Below are positions 16,350-24,401 of a DNA stretch of 35,390 nucleotides, piece by piece. The stretch's first letter is position 1; each line of letters begins with the position of its first letter. The notes under the pieces are model-generated. The model did not search any database, was not told the origin of the DNA, and saw only the letters and a program-made list of their open reading frames with translations. The stretch spans positions 1 through 35,390 of the forward strand of contig DBCP01000071.1 in assembly GCA_002293105.1 (NCBI GenBank), read 5' to 3'. The DNA is from Bacteroidetes bacterium UBA955. Its GTDB lineage: Bacteria > Bacteroidota > Bacteroidia > NS11-12g > UBA955. Position numbers and translations under genes: made by a program.

Positions 16350-17684
16350 ATGTCCGCCCACAAACACATAAAACCCCTTTTACTTTCTATCGTTTGCATC
16401 GGATTCATGCAGAGCGCTTGTCAAAATGCAAAAGAAACCGAGAACAAAGTCATTCAGAACGACATCCTATCAATCTGTAATGTAGCCATCCAGAATGCCA
16501 TCGTTGTTGATCACGTTGCGGCGCCTGTTGGTTCGCGCAGGTATGTTTATGCTTCCATTGCTGCGTATGAGTCCTTGGTACCCTTCTACCCTGATTACAA
16601 GAGTGTAGCGCCAGTAATGAATGGATTAAAAGCAACACCCGCGCCCGACACTACCCAGAAATACTGTTTGGACCTGGTGGCGATGGCAGCACATACTTAT
16701 GTGAGCCAAAAGTTGGTTTACAAAGAAGACAGTATCGCCAATTTCCGTAGCCGACAGCTAAATTTTTACAAAGACAAGATGTCGAACAGTATGTTTGAAG
16801 CCTCCATTAGCTATGGCGATAGTGTGGGTTCCCATATTGTAAAATGGTCAAAGTCAGATTCATTCTCTTACTTCCGCGGTCGTGAATTTTTCCTCACCAA
16901 CAACAACCCTGGTTCGTGGGAACAAACACCCCCCGATTTCATGGAAGCAATTGAGCCCAATTGGGGTCGGATTCGTCCGGTACTGGTAAAATCGGTGAGT
17001 GAATTCCAATACGATGCACCAGAACCCTACAGCACAGATAAAAAATCACGCTTTTACGCCATAACCAAAGAAGTTTACGACACTGTAAATGCCAAGGACA
17101 CCAACCAATTGAGAACAGCTTGGTACTGGGATGACAATCCGAATGCTTCGGTGCATTATGGACATGCAACGATCAACGTATTGAAGGTTTCTCCTGCAGG
17201 ACATTGGCTTTCCATGTTCTCGACCGTAGCGAGATCAAAAAAATACTCTTTAATCGAAACAGCCGATGGCATGATGCGGTTGTCATCTGCGATTTTTGAT
17301 GCGTTTATCAGCTGTTGGTATGTAAAATACAAAACCGATTATTTACGCCCGATTACTGCCATACATGACTTGATTGATTCCAGCTGGTCCTCTCCCATTC
17401 AAACACCGGCTTTTCCAGAATATCCATCAGGACACAGCGTGGTTTCGAGTGCTGCAGCCACTGTGTTAACTGCAACTTTCGGTGAGTATGAATTTACGGA
17501 TAGCGCAGAGTATCAGTTTGGCTTGGGGATCCGGAAGTTTAAGAATTTCCGTGAAGCCAGCAACCAAGCTTGTATTTCTCGCCTATATGGAGGTATACAC
17601 TTTATCGATGCCATCCAAAATGGGAAGAAATTGGGCAACGAGGTTGGGAATTATCACGTTACCCACTTAAAAACCAAAAAGTAA
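16350..17684 (+). CDS. Vanadium-dependent haloperoxidase / PAP2-superfamily lipoprotein
   Basis: The 444-residue product starts MSAHKHIKPLLLSIVCIGF and has a lipoprotein leader ending QSAC. The phosphatase/haloperoxidase active-site motifs are complete: K326-x6-R333-P, PSGH with His362, and S410-R-x5-H417 with D420 (SRLYGGIHFID). These residues hold vanadate in haloperoxidases or phosphate in PAP2 acid phosphatases. The size and the wide gap-free helical N-terminal half fit the membrane-anchored vanadium haloperoxidase-like group common in Bacteroidota; whether it oxidises halides or cleaves phosphoesters cannot be told. The ATG at 16350 follows a near -7 box (TAAATTTA, 16337-16344) by 5 nt. 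It converges with valS with 4 nt between stops and no visible terminator. Confidence 0.82.
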   Translation: MSAHKHIKPLLLSIVCIGFMQSACQNAKETENKVIQNDILSICNVAIQNAIVVDHVAAPVGSRRYVYASIAAYESLVPFYPDYKSVAPVMNGLKATPAPDTTQKYCLDLVAMAAHTYVSQKLVYKEDSIANFRSRQLNFYKDKMSNSMFEASISYGDSVGSHIVKWSKSDSFSYFRGREFFLTNNNPGSWEQTPPDFMEAIEPNWGRIRPVLVKSVSEFQYDAPEPYSTDKKSRFYAITKEVYDTVNAKDTNQLRTAWYWDDNPNASVHYGHATINVLKVSPAGHWLSMFSTVARSKKYSLIETADGMMRLSSAIFDAFISCWYVKYKTDYLRPITAIHDLIDSSWSSPIQTPAFPEYPSGHSVVSSAAATVLTATFGEYEFTDSAEYQFGLGIRKFKNFREASNQACISRLYGGIHFIDAIQNGKKLGNEVGNYHVTHLKTKK

Positions 17685-17688
17685 CCGA

Positions 17689-20307
17689 TTACATTAGCTG
17701 TGCCAGGCGCTTTTCGATAATCAACAACTTATCGGTAGCGTCTGATAGTTTCTTGCGCTCTACGTCGACCACCTCCGGCTTGGCATTTTGTACAAAGCGT
17801 TCGTTTTCTAGTTTTTTACGAACGGACGCGATGAATCCGTCGTAGTATACTTTTTCTTTTTCCAACTCTTCTCGCTCTTTATCGACATCTATCTCCACAT
17901 TAAGTTCAACCCAAATTTCGTGGGTACCAACGATTACGGGCATTCCATTTTGGGGTTTGGTGGCAACATCGGTATGAACATTGACGTTACCCAATTTCTC
18001 TACAAAGTCTTGCAAACTCAAAATAGAAAGTGCAGAGGCCGGCACCCATAAATTCAATGCTTCTTTGGGCGATAATCCTCGGGTATTTCGGGTATTTCTG
18101 ATTTCTGTCACCAATTGTAAAGCCTCTAGGGATGAATGCTCTGCTTGACCTTCTTTGGCAACGGGATACGACGATAAAACCAATGTTTCTGCATTTCCAT
18201 CGCTTAACAACTGTACGATTTCCTCAGAAATGAAAGGCATGTAGGGGTGAAGAAGCGACATCAATTCTTGCAATAGGTTTTGTGCTTCCTTTCGCGTGGT
18301 ATTTGAAATAGATTCACCATAAGGAGGTTTGATGGCTTCCAGGTATACCGCACAAAAATCGTCCCATATGAGTTTGTAAATCGCCATTAAGGCATCAGAC
18401 AAACGGAATTCTGAAAACAACTGTTCTATTTCCTTCAAAGTCTCGTTCAACCGAGATCCCATGACAGTTTTGGCTTGATTAGCAGCGTTGGTTGGTTCAC
18501 CGTCGTTCGTTTCCCAGCCTTGAATTAATCGGAAGGCATTCCAAATCTTGTTACAGAAGTTTCGGCCTTGTTCAATCTGCGTTTCATCGAACAAAATATC
18601 GTTACCAGCAGGCGAACAAAGCAACAGACCCATACGCACAGAATCGGCACCAAATTTCTCTATGAGTTCTAATGCATCGGGGCTATTCCCCAAACTTTTG
18701 CTCATTTTCCTGCGTTGTTTATCACGAATTAACCCTGTGAAATACACATTTTTAAATGGCATTTTACCTTCAAACTCATAACCTGCCATGATCATACGAG
18801 CCACCCAGAAAAACAAAATATCCGGACCGGTAACCAAATCATTGGTTGGGTAATAATAGTTCAATTCTGTTTTATCTGCATGCTCTCCTATCCCATCAAA
18901 CACAGAAATCGGCCAAAGCCAAGAACTAAACCAAGTGTCTAATACATCGGGGTCTTGGGTTAAGTCGGCGATGGATACCGTTGTACCCATTTTAGCAAAT
19001 TCAACTACAGCATCCTCTGCGGTCTTGGCTACCACCCACTCGCCGGTGGTTGAATACCATGCGGGTATGCGATGTCCCCACCATAACTGACGTGAAATGT
19101 TCCAATCTTTTACATTTTCCATCCAATGGCGATATGTATTCTTCAGTTTGGCTGGATAAAAATTGATTTCATCGTCCATTACAGATGACAATACTTTGGG
19201 ATTCTTTTTCATGAAATCTTGCATATTCATGAACCATTGCGTACTAATTCTGGGTTCAACCACAGCATCGGTACGCTCACTGTATCCAACATTGTGTACG
19301 TAATTTTCCTGTTTGGAAAGCAATTCTGCTTCTTTCAATGCTTTCACCCATTGTTTACGGGCAATGAAACGATCCTGACCCACAAACAATTGTCCGGCCT
19401 CTGAAATCGTGCCATCCGCGTTCAAAGTATCGATCACAGGCAGATTGAATTTCAATCCAATGTTGTAATCATTGATATCGTGGGCGGGTGTTACTTTCAA
19501 TACGCCGGTACCAAATTCAATGTCGATGTAATCATCTGCAATGATAGCCACCTCTCTATTGATCAACGGAACCATGACTTTCTTACCAATCAGTCCTTGG
19601 TAACGTTCATCGTTGGGATTCACACACACAGCGACATCTCCTGCAATGGTTTCAGGACGTGCCGTGGCTACCATCAATTCTCCGTCAAAGTCTACCCCTT
19701 TGTAAATCACATAATACAATTGATCGGGCGTTTCTTTGAAAATCACCTCCTCATCACTCAAGGTGGTTTGTCCTGCCGGATCCCAGTTCACCATCTTCGT
19801 ACCGCGATAAATAAGTCCTTTTTTGTAGAGGTCAACAAATACATCTACGACTGCCTCATACAAACTTGGCTCCATGGTAAAACGGGTACGATCCCAATCA
19901 CAACTCGCGCCCAATTTTTGGAGTTGCTGCAAGATGATTCCGCCGTACTTTTCTTTCCACTCAAACGCGTGCTTGAGAAACTCTTCGCGGCTTAAGCTAG
20001 ATTTTGGTATTCCTTGTTCGGCCAATAGTTTTACTACCTTGGCTTCGGTGGCAATACTCGCATGATCTGTTCCCGGGACCCAACAAGCATTGAAACCTTG
20101 CTTCCTGGCTTTGCGGATTAGGACATCTTGGATGGTATTATTGAGCATATGCCCCATATGCAATACTCCCGTAACGTTGGGTGGCGGAATAACGATGGTA
20201 TAAGCCGGACGTTGGTCAGGGACTGAGCGGAAGTACTTTTGGCTCAACCAATGTTGATACCATTTATTTTCAATGTCGGAAGGATTGTATTTGGCGGAAA
20301 TTTCCAT
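17689..20307 (-). CDS. valS: Valyl-tRNA synthetase
   Basis: The 872-residue class I synthetase charges tRNA-Val in the cytosol. Seen in order are PPPNVTGVLHMGHML with the HIGH-type motif HMGH at 50-53, the CP1 editing domain in the 180-390 region, RISTQWFMNM, WWGHRIPAWY, the KMSKS motif K534-MSKS, the anticodon-binding helical domain and a C-terminal coiled coil (VDKEREELEKEKVYYDGF to the end), the usual ValS tail. It is full length. The ATG at 20307 sits 5 nt behind a perfect -7 box (TAATTTTG). It is a single gene downstream of, and separated by a terminator from, the act operon on the same strand. Confidence 0.97.
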   Translation of the reverse strand: MEISAKYNPSDIENKWYQHWLSQKYFRSVPDQRPAYTIVIPPPNVTGVLHMGHMLNNTIQDVLIRKARKQGFNACWVPGTDHASIATEAKVVKLLAEQGIPKSSLSREEFLKHAFEWKEKYGGIILQQLQKLGASCDWDRTRFTMEPSLYEAVVDVFVDLYKKGLIYRGTKMVNWDPAGQTTLSDEEVIFKETPDQLYYVIYKGVDFDGELMVATARPETIAGDVAVCVNPNDERYQGLIGKKVMVPLINREVAIIADDYIDIEFGTGVLKVTPAHDINDYNIGLKFNLPVIDTLNADGTISEAGQLFVGQDRFIARKQWVKALKEAELLSKQENYVHNVGYSERTDAVVEPRISTQWFMNMQDFMKKNPKVLSSVMDDEINFYPAKLKNTYRHWMENVKDWNISRQLWWGHRIPAWYSTTGEWVVAKTAEDAVVEFAKMGTTVSIADLTQDPDVLDTWFSSWLWPISVFDGIGEHADKTELNYYYPTNDLVTGPDILFFWVARMIMAGYEFEGKMPFKNVYFTGLIRDKQRRKMSKSLGNSPDALELIEKFGADSVRMGLLLCSPAGNDILFDETQIEQGRNFCNKIWNAFRLIQGWETNDGEPTNAANQAKTVMGSRLNETLKEIEQLFSEFRLSDALMAIYKLIWDDFCAVYLEAIKPPYGESISNTTRKEAQNLLQELMSLLHPYMPFISEEIVQLLSDGNAETLVLSSYPVAKEGQAEHSSLEALQLVTEIRNTRNTRGLSPKEALNLWVPASALSILSLQDFVEKLGNVNVHTDVATKPQNGMPVIVGTHEIWVELNVEIDVDKEREELEKEKVYYDGFIASVRKKLENERFVQNAKPEVVDVERKKLSDATDKLLIIEKRLAQLM

Positions 20308-20312
20308 TGTTA

Positions 20313-20320
20313 CAAAATTA
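20313..20320 (-). promoter_or_regulatory. -7 promoter element (TAATTTTG) for valS
   Basis: Minus-strand TAATTTTG fits TAnnTTTG exactly and ends 5 nt before the valS ATG. This leaves no room for a T-box or other leader regulation. No -33 TTG at the right distance was found. Confidence 0.6.
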
Positions 20321-20355
20321 CGATTTTCGTATTGTGTTTGGGGTTGATTACAAAG

Positions 20356-20385
20356 AAAAAGGCCACTCTTTCGAGTGGCCTTTTT
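20356..20385 (-). terminator. Intrinsic terminator of the act operon
   Basis: GGCCACTC (20361-20368) pairs with GAGTGGCC (20373-20380) around a TTTC loop, flanked by A5 on one side and T5 on the other, so it could work on either strand. It lies 20 nt past the actF stop and upstream of the valS promoter, so it ends actABCDEF transcription. Confidence 0.9.
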
Positions 20386-20404
20386 CGTATAAATTTGTTT
20401 TTGA

Positions 20405-21793
20405 TTAAACTCCTACATCGTGGTGGGCCGACTCATCCAAGTAAGGATGGTTGACAGCGACCAAACCTCTCTTCGTCAAAGCGGTGAAAACCCAATAAGT
20501 AAACACACCTGCGAACAATAAGAAAGTTCCCAATTCCAAGAAGCCAAATTGCATTCCAGAACCGAATACACCAGGGAATACCATCAACCACACATCGTGG
20601 TAGTGACCCAATATCATGATTGAACCGATGATTGCCAATACATAGCGGTTTCTTTTGGCTGAGCGCATCAACAACCCAAGGAAAGGAATGCAGAAACACA
20701 TCGCGAAGTTCAACAAGAAATTAAATTTGTAGTTTTCAAAACGAATTTGATAGTATGCCATTTCCTCAGGGATCTGTGCGTACCAAATCAACAAGTATTG
20801 AGACAACCACAAGTAAGCCCAGAATACGGTGAAGGCAAACATAAATTTACCCAAATCGTGCATGTGCTCGTTGGTAACGAATCCCAAATAACCTTCTTTC
20901 TTAATATACGCTACGAAGAAAGCCATAATGGTGATCATGGTTACCCAGTGTGTTACGAAGTTATAAAAACCAAAGATGGTTGAATACCAATGTGCATCAA
21001 CCGACATGATCAATAACCAAGCAATCACAGAAATGGTAAAACCGAAAATCACTGCGAAAGCGGCACTGAAACGAATTGATTTTCTGAAAAAAGTCACATC
21101 TCCTTTGGTGGCGTTGTCTTCTGCGGCCGACAATGAACGCAATTTGCGCATCAAAACGTACCAGATAACAACCAAGACACTGGGGAATACAAACAACATC
21201 GTTGAATTCAAGAAACCAGATTTACCTACCAAGATGGGATCGTAGCCGGCATCGCTGGGTTTTAAACCCAGATGTTCGTAATGTGCCCAATGGTAGATAT
21301 CATTCTTACCCATAAACAAAGCAATCAACAATACCACGAATGGTACTGGAATGAATGTCATGATGGCTTCAGGAATACGCTTAATACCTACAGACCAACC
21401 AGCGTTGGCGATGTATTGAATGGCATACCACATCAAAGCAACCAATGAAATCATGAGGAAAAAATATCCTGCAATCATCAAGTTGGCCCAAATGCGGGTG
21501 TTTGCAGGTTTGTCTAAAGGATGAAATTCCATACGAGGACCGAATGCTTCAGTCTCCACATTGGTATGTTCTTCGTGTGCCGCGGCAGCAGCATGGCCTT
21601 CACCATGATGAGCCCCTTCGTGAGCAGCTACTTCCGTTTTCGCTGCATGAGATTCCTCGTGACCGCCTAAATTCGCAATACCAAGACCTGCAAAAATCAA
21701 CCCCAAGACCATCAAGATCATGGAGAAACGTTTTGCCTTCGGAGAGAATACAAACTGCTCCTGTTTAACTTCAATATGATGTCCGTGTCCCAT
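20405..21793 (-). CDS. actF: Alternative complex III subunit ActF (quinol:cytochrome c oxidoreductase quinone-binding subunit 2)
   Basis: The 462-residue polytopic membrane protein has about ten hydrophobic segments and family features such as TRIWANLMIAGYFFLMISL, WLLIMSVDAHWYSTIFG, FWAYLWLSQYLLIWYAQIPEE and ILGHYHDVWLMVFPG. In this complex ActF and ActC form the two quinol-side membrane modules. A short His-rich start (MGHGHHIE) precedes the first membrane segment, and a stretch at about residues 45-76 between the first and second segments holds eight histidines among Ala/Glu/Gly. It is the last gene of the operon, 10 nt behind actE, followed by a hairpin terminator. Confidence 0.92.
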   Translation of the reverse strand: MGHGHHIEVKQEQFVFSPKAKRFSMILMVLGLIFAGLGIANLGGHEESHAAKTEVAAHEGAHHGEGHAAAAAHEEHTNVETEAFGPRMEFHPLDKPANTRIWANLMIAGYFFLMISLVALMWYAIQYIANAGWSVGIKRIPEAIMTFIPVPFVVLLIALFMGKNDIYHWAHYEHLGLKPSDAGYDPILVGKSGFLNSTMLFVFPSVLVVIWYVLMRKLRSLSAAEDNATKGDVTFFRKSIRFSAAFAVIFGFTISVIAWLLIMSVDAHWYSTIFGFYNFVTHWVTMITIMAFFVAYIKKEGYLGFVTNEHMHDLGKFMFAFTVFWAYLWLSQYLLIWYAQIPEEMAYYQIRFENYKFNFLLNFAMCFCIPFLGLLMRSAKRNRYVLAIIGSIMILGHYHDVWLMVFPGVFGSGMQFGFLELGTFLLFAGVFTYWVFTALTKRGLVAVNHPYLDESAHHDVGV

Positions 21794-21803
21794 TGTAATT
21801 TAC

Positions 21804-22427
21804 TTATTTAGTGGTGGCTGTTGAATCAGTGGTTGCAGGCTCAGCGACAGCGACACTCTGATTGCTCAATAATTTAACATATTTGATCACTTTCCAACGA
21901 TCCTTTGGACTCAATACAGAGGCATGGCTACCCATGTTGTTTTTTCCGTAGGTCAAAGTGTGATAGATTTTACCTTCCGGCAAAGTTTTGATGTACTCAT
22001 CGGTGTAGGCTTTCCAAGAGGGCTTCAAAGTAGCCACTTTCTTGAAAACTTCACCGTCGTTTCCACCATTAGCACCGTGACAAGGTGTACAATAGATATC
22101 GTAAAGATATTTTCCACGACCATCTTCCAATGTAGCTTCCGCAGGTGCTACCAAAGCAGCAGAAGCTTCGTAGCCGTCTCCGGAATTCTCCAAATTATAT
22201 TTATAGTCCAACTTGCCATAAGCAACGGTTCCAGCAACGGGTTCACGCATGTTCATGCCGTAAGGGTTCACCTTATTGCTATCAACTTGGCTGTAGGACT
22301 CATAACCCTTTGAATAGTACATGTCAGGTGCATATTCCCAACCGGGGTTGTTTCCACGACTTACACATCCACTCATCAAAGCGGTAGCGGCAATCGAACC
22401 GAACAAGATATAAAGTTTGTTGTTCAT
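21804..22427 (-). CDS. actE: Alternative complex III subunit ActE, mono-haem cytochrome c lipoprotein
   Basis: The 207-residue periplasmic cytochrome is membrane-tethered: a leader MNNKLYILFGSIAATALMSG is followed by Cys21 for lipid attachment. The haem site is C113-TP-C116-H117 in YDIYCTPCHGANG, and a distal methionine is plausible in KNNMGSHASVLSP. GWEYAPDMYYSKGYE and NPYGMNMREPVAGTVAYG are typical ActE segments that contact the other subunits. ActE delivers electrons from ActA to the acceptor. Spacing is 13 nt after actD and 10 nt before actF. Confidence 0.94.
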   Translation of the reverse strand: MNNKLYILFGSIAATALMSGCVSRGNNPGWEYAPDMYYSKGYESYSQVDSNKVNPYGMNMREPVAGTVAYGKLDYKYNLENSGDGYEASAALVAPAEATLEDGRGKYLYDIYCTPCHGANGGNDGEVFKKVATLKPSWKAYTDEYIKTLPEGKIYHTLTYGKNNMGSHASVLSPKDRWKVIKYVKLLSNQSVAVAEPATTDSTATTK

Positions 22428-22440
22428 TGTAATTCAACTA

Positions 22441-23007
22441 TTAAAGTACGGTTTGAACACCGTTGTGAAACTCACGCAATTCAACAGCACCATGATTCTT
22501 CATCATGTTGAGGACTGCTTTTTCATCCATTCCGTCTGTTGTTTCGATGGCCATAACCATGCGGTCATCGGTTTGACGGATATCCAATATTTCATTTTTG
22601 ATGCCGTGAACCAAACGGTTTCTCCAGAAGAAGAAGAACGACATACCGAATGCAGTACACAATACAGTACCTTCAAACATCACTGGAGCCCAGCTAGGAG
22701 TGAAACGAACTGGCTTATTACCAATGTTCATGGGCCAATCATGCACATACATGTACCAAATCATGGTGGTCATCAAGGTCAAGCCCGTTACAGCACAGAA
22801 AAAAGCGATACGGGCCAATTTGCTTCGACGTGCACCGATGATACGATCCAAACCATGTACTGGATAAGGCGTGTAAATATCATGGATGTGAACGCCAGCA
22901 TGTGCAATCTCTGAAGCACCTGCCATCAACTGATCTTCGTCCTCCCATACACCAATCAACATCTTGTTGCGGTCGCGTAGGCTAAGTTTTTTATCTAAAA
23001 TTCCCAT
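22441..23007 (-). CDS. actD: Alternative complex III subunit ActD (DUF3341)
   Basis: The 188-residue product has the DUF3341 layout: a soluble N-terminal part (IGVWEDEDQLMAGASEIAHAG, then HIHDIYTPYPVHGLD) and two membrane segments at about 65-88 and 108-127. The C-terminal soluble end (DDRMVMAIETTDGMDEKAVL) resembles a small regulatory-type fold. In the known complexes ActD packs beside ActC and ActF without its own redox centre. It sits 24 nt behind actC and 13 nt before actE. Confidence 0.93.
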   Translation of the reverse strand: MGILDKKLSLRDRNKMLIGVWEDEDQLMAGASEIAHAGVHIHDIYTPYPVHGLDRIIGARRSKLARIAFFCAVTGLTLMTTMIWYMYVHDWPMNIGNKPVRFTPSWAPVMFEGTVLCTAFGMSFFFFWRNRLVHGIKNEILDIRQTDDRMVMAIETTDGMDEKAVLNMMKNHGAVELREFHNGVQTVL

Positions 23008-23031
23008 TATGGTAATCTTTTAAGGTTTTTG

Positions 23032-24381
23032 TTATTCGCGATTGCGAAGGATTGATTTAACTTCCGCCATGTTGATCACAGGCAAGAATTTGGCAAACAA
23101 GAAGAAGCATGTAAAGAAGATACCAAAGGTTCCCAAGAACAAGCCGATTTCAGTCAATGAACCTGAGTACATAACCCAGCTTGATGGCAAGTAATCTCTG
23201 TGCAATGAAGTCACAATGATTACAAAACGCTCAAACCACATACCCACGTTAACGACAATACTCATGATGAAAATGAACCAAGGCGTAGTACGAGCCCAAC
23301 GGAACCAGAACACCTGTGGGGCGATCAAGTTACAAGTCATCATACTCCAATAAGCCCACCAATAAGGTCCGAACATACGGTTGGTGAAAGCATATTGCTC
23401 GTAAATGTTACCAGAGTACCAAGCGATGAAGAATTCCGTAATGTATGCAATACCCACAATGGTACCTGTTACCATGATGATTTTGGTCATCGCATCCAAG
23501 TGTCCGATTGTGATATAGTTCTCATAGTTCATCACCTTACGAGCCACCACCAACAAAGTAGCCACCATACCAAAGCCAGAGAAAATCGCACCGGCAACGA
23601 AGTATGGAGGGAAAATGGTTGTGTGCCAACCAGGGATTACTGAAGTTGCAAAGTCGGTAGATACGATGGTGTGTACAGACAATACCAAAGGCGTACTCAA
23701 ACCAGCCAAAATCAACGATATCAATTCATAACGCGCCCAAGTACGGGTAGATCCTGTCCAACCCATCGAGAAGAAACCGTACATGGTCTTACCCAATTTA
23801 GATTTCACCTTGTCGCGAATTGTAGCGATGTCAGGAATCAAACCAATGTACCAGAACAACAACGATACGCTGAAGTAGGTAGAAATCGCAAATACGTCCC
23901 ACAACAAAGGAGAGTTAAAGTTCACCCACAGAGAACCGAATGCGTTTGGCAATGGCAAAGCCCAGTAACCAACCCAAACCCGACCCATGTGGAATACAGG
24001 GAACATCGCCGCACAAATTACCGCGAAGATGGTCATCGCCTCTGCTGAACGGTTAATACTCATCCGCCATTTCTGACGGAACAGCAACAACACGGCTGAG
24101 ATCAAGGTACCTGCGTGACCAATACCAACCCAGAATACGAAGTTGGTGATATCCCAACCCCACATCACTGATTTGTTGATGTTCCACACACCAATACCTG
24201 TGAACAAGGTGTACAACAAACTCACCCCAAAAATTCCCAAGAAAATCAAGGACAAAGTGAATCCCACTTTCCAGGCGGTAGAGGGATTGTTCAAAATAGG
24301 CCTTGCAATATCTCGCGTAACGTCAGATGCCGTTTTATCGCCAGTTACAAGTCTGTCTCTAATGATTGAATCGTGTATCAT
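23032..24381 (-). CDS. actC: Alternative complex III subunit ActC (NrfD/polysulfide reductase-like quinol subunit)
   Basis: The 449-residue membrane protein has about ten helices, from [23 protein letters not shown] to [21 protein letters not shown]. It is an NrfD-family quinol-binding subunit. Family segments include [42 protein letters not shown] and [21 protein letters not shown]. It forms the quinol oxidation site next to the ActB iron-sulfur domain. Gaps are 20 nt after actB and 24 nt before actD, with one operon direction. Confidence 0.95.
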   Translation of the reverse strand: MIHDSIIRDRLVTGDKTASDVTRDIARPILNNPSTAWKVGFTLSLIFLGIFGVSLLYTLFTGIGVWNINKSVMWGWDITNFVFWVGIGHAGTLISAVLLLFRQKWRMSINRSAEAMTIFAVICAAMFPVFHMGRVWVGYWALPLPNAFGSLWVNFNSPLLWDVFAISTYFSVSLLFWYIGLIPDIATIRDKVKSKLGKTMYGFFSMGWTGSTRTWARYELISLILAGLSTPLVLSVHTIVSTDFATSVIPGWHTTIFPPYFVAGAIFSGFGMVATLLVVARKVMNYENYITIGHLDAMTKIIMVTGTIVGIAYITEFFIAWYSGNIYEQYAFTNRMFGPYWWAYWSMMTCNLIAPQVFWFRWARTTPWFIFIMSIVVNVGMWFERFVIIVTSLHRDYLPSSWVMYSGSLTEIGLFLGTFGIFFTCFFLFAKFLPVINMAEVKSILRNRE

Positions 24382-24401
24382 TCGAATATTTATTGGGTGA
24401 A

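Noticed and set aside
19480-19995. 171-codon plus-strand frame
   Set aside because: Antisense shadow of the valS editing-domain region; no promoter or family features.
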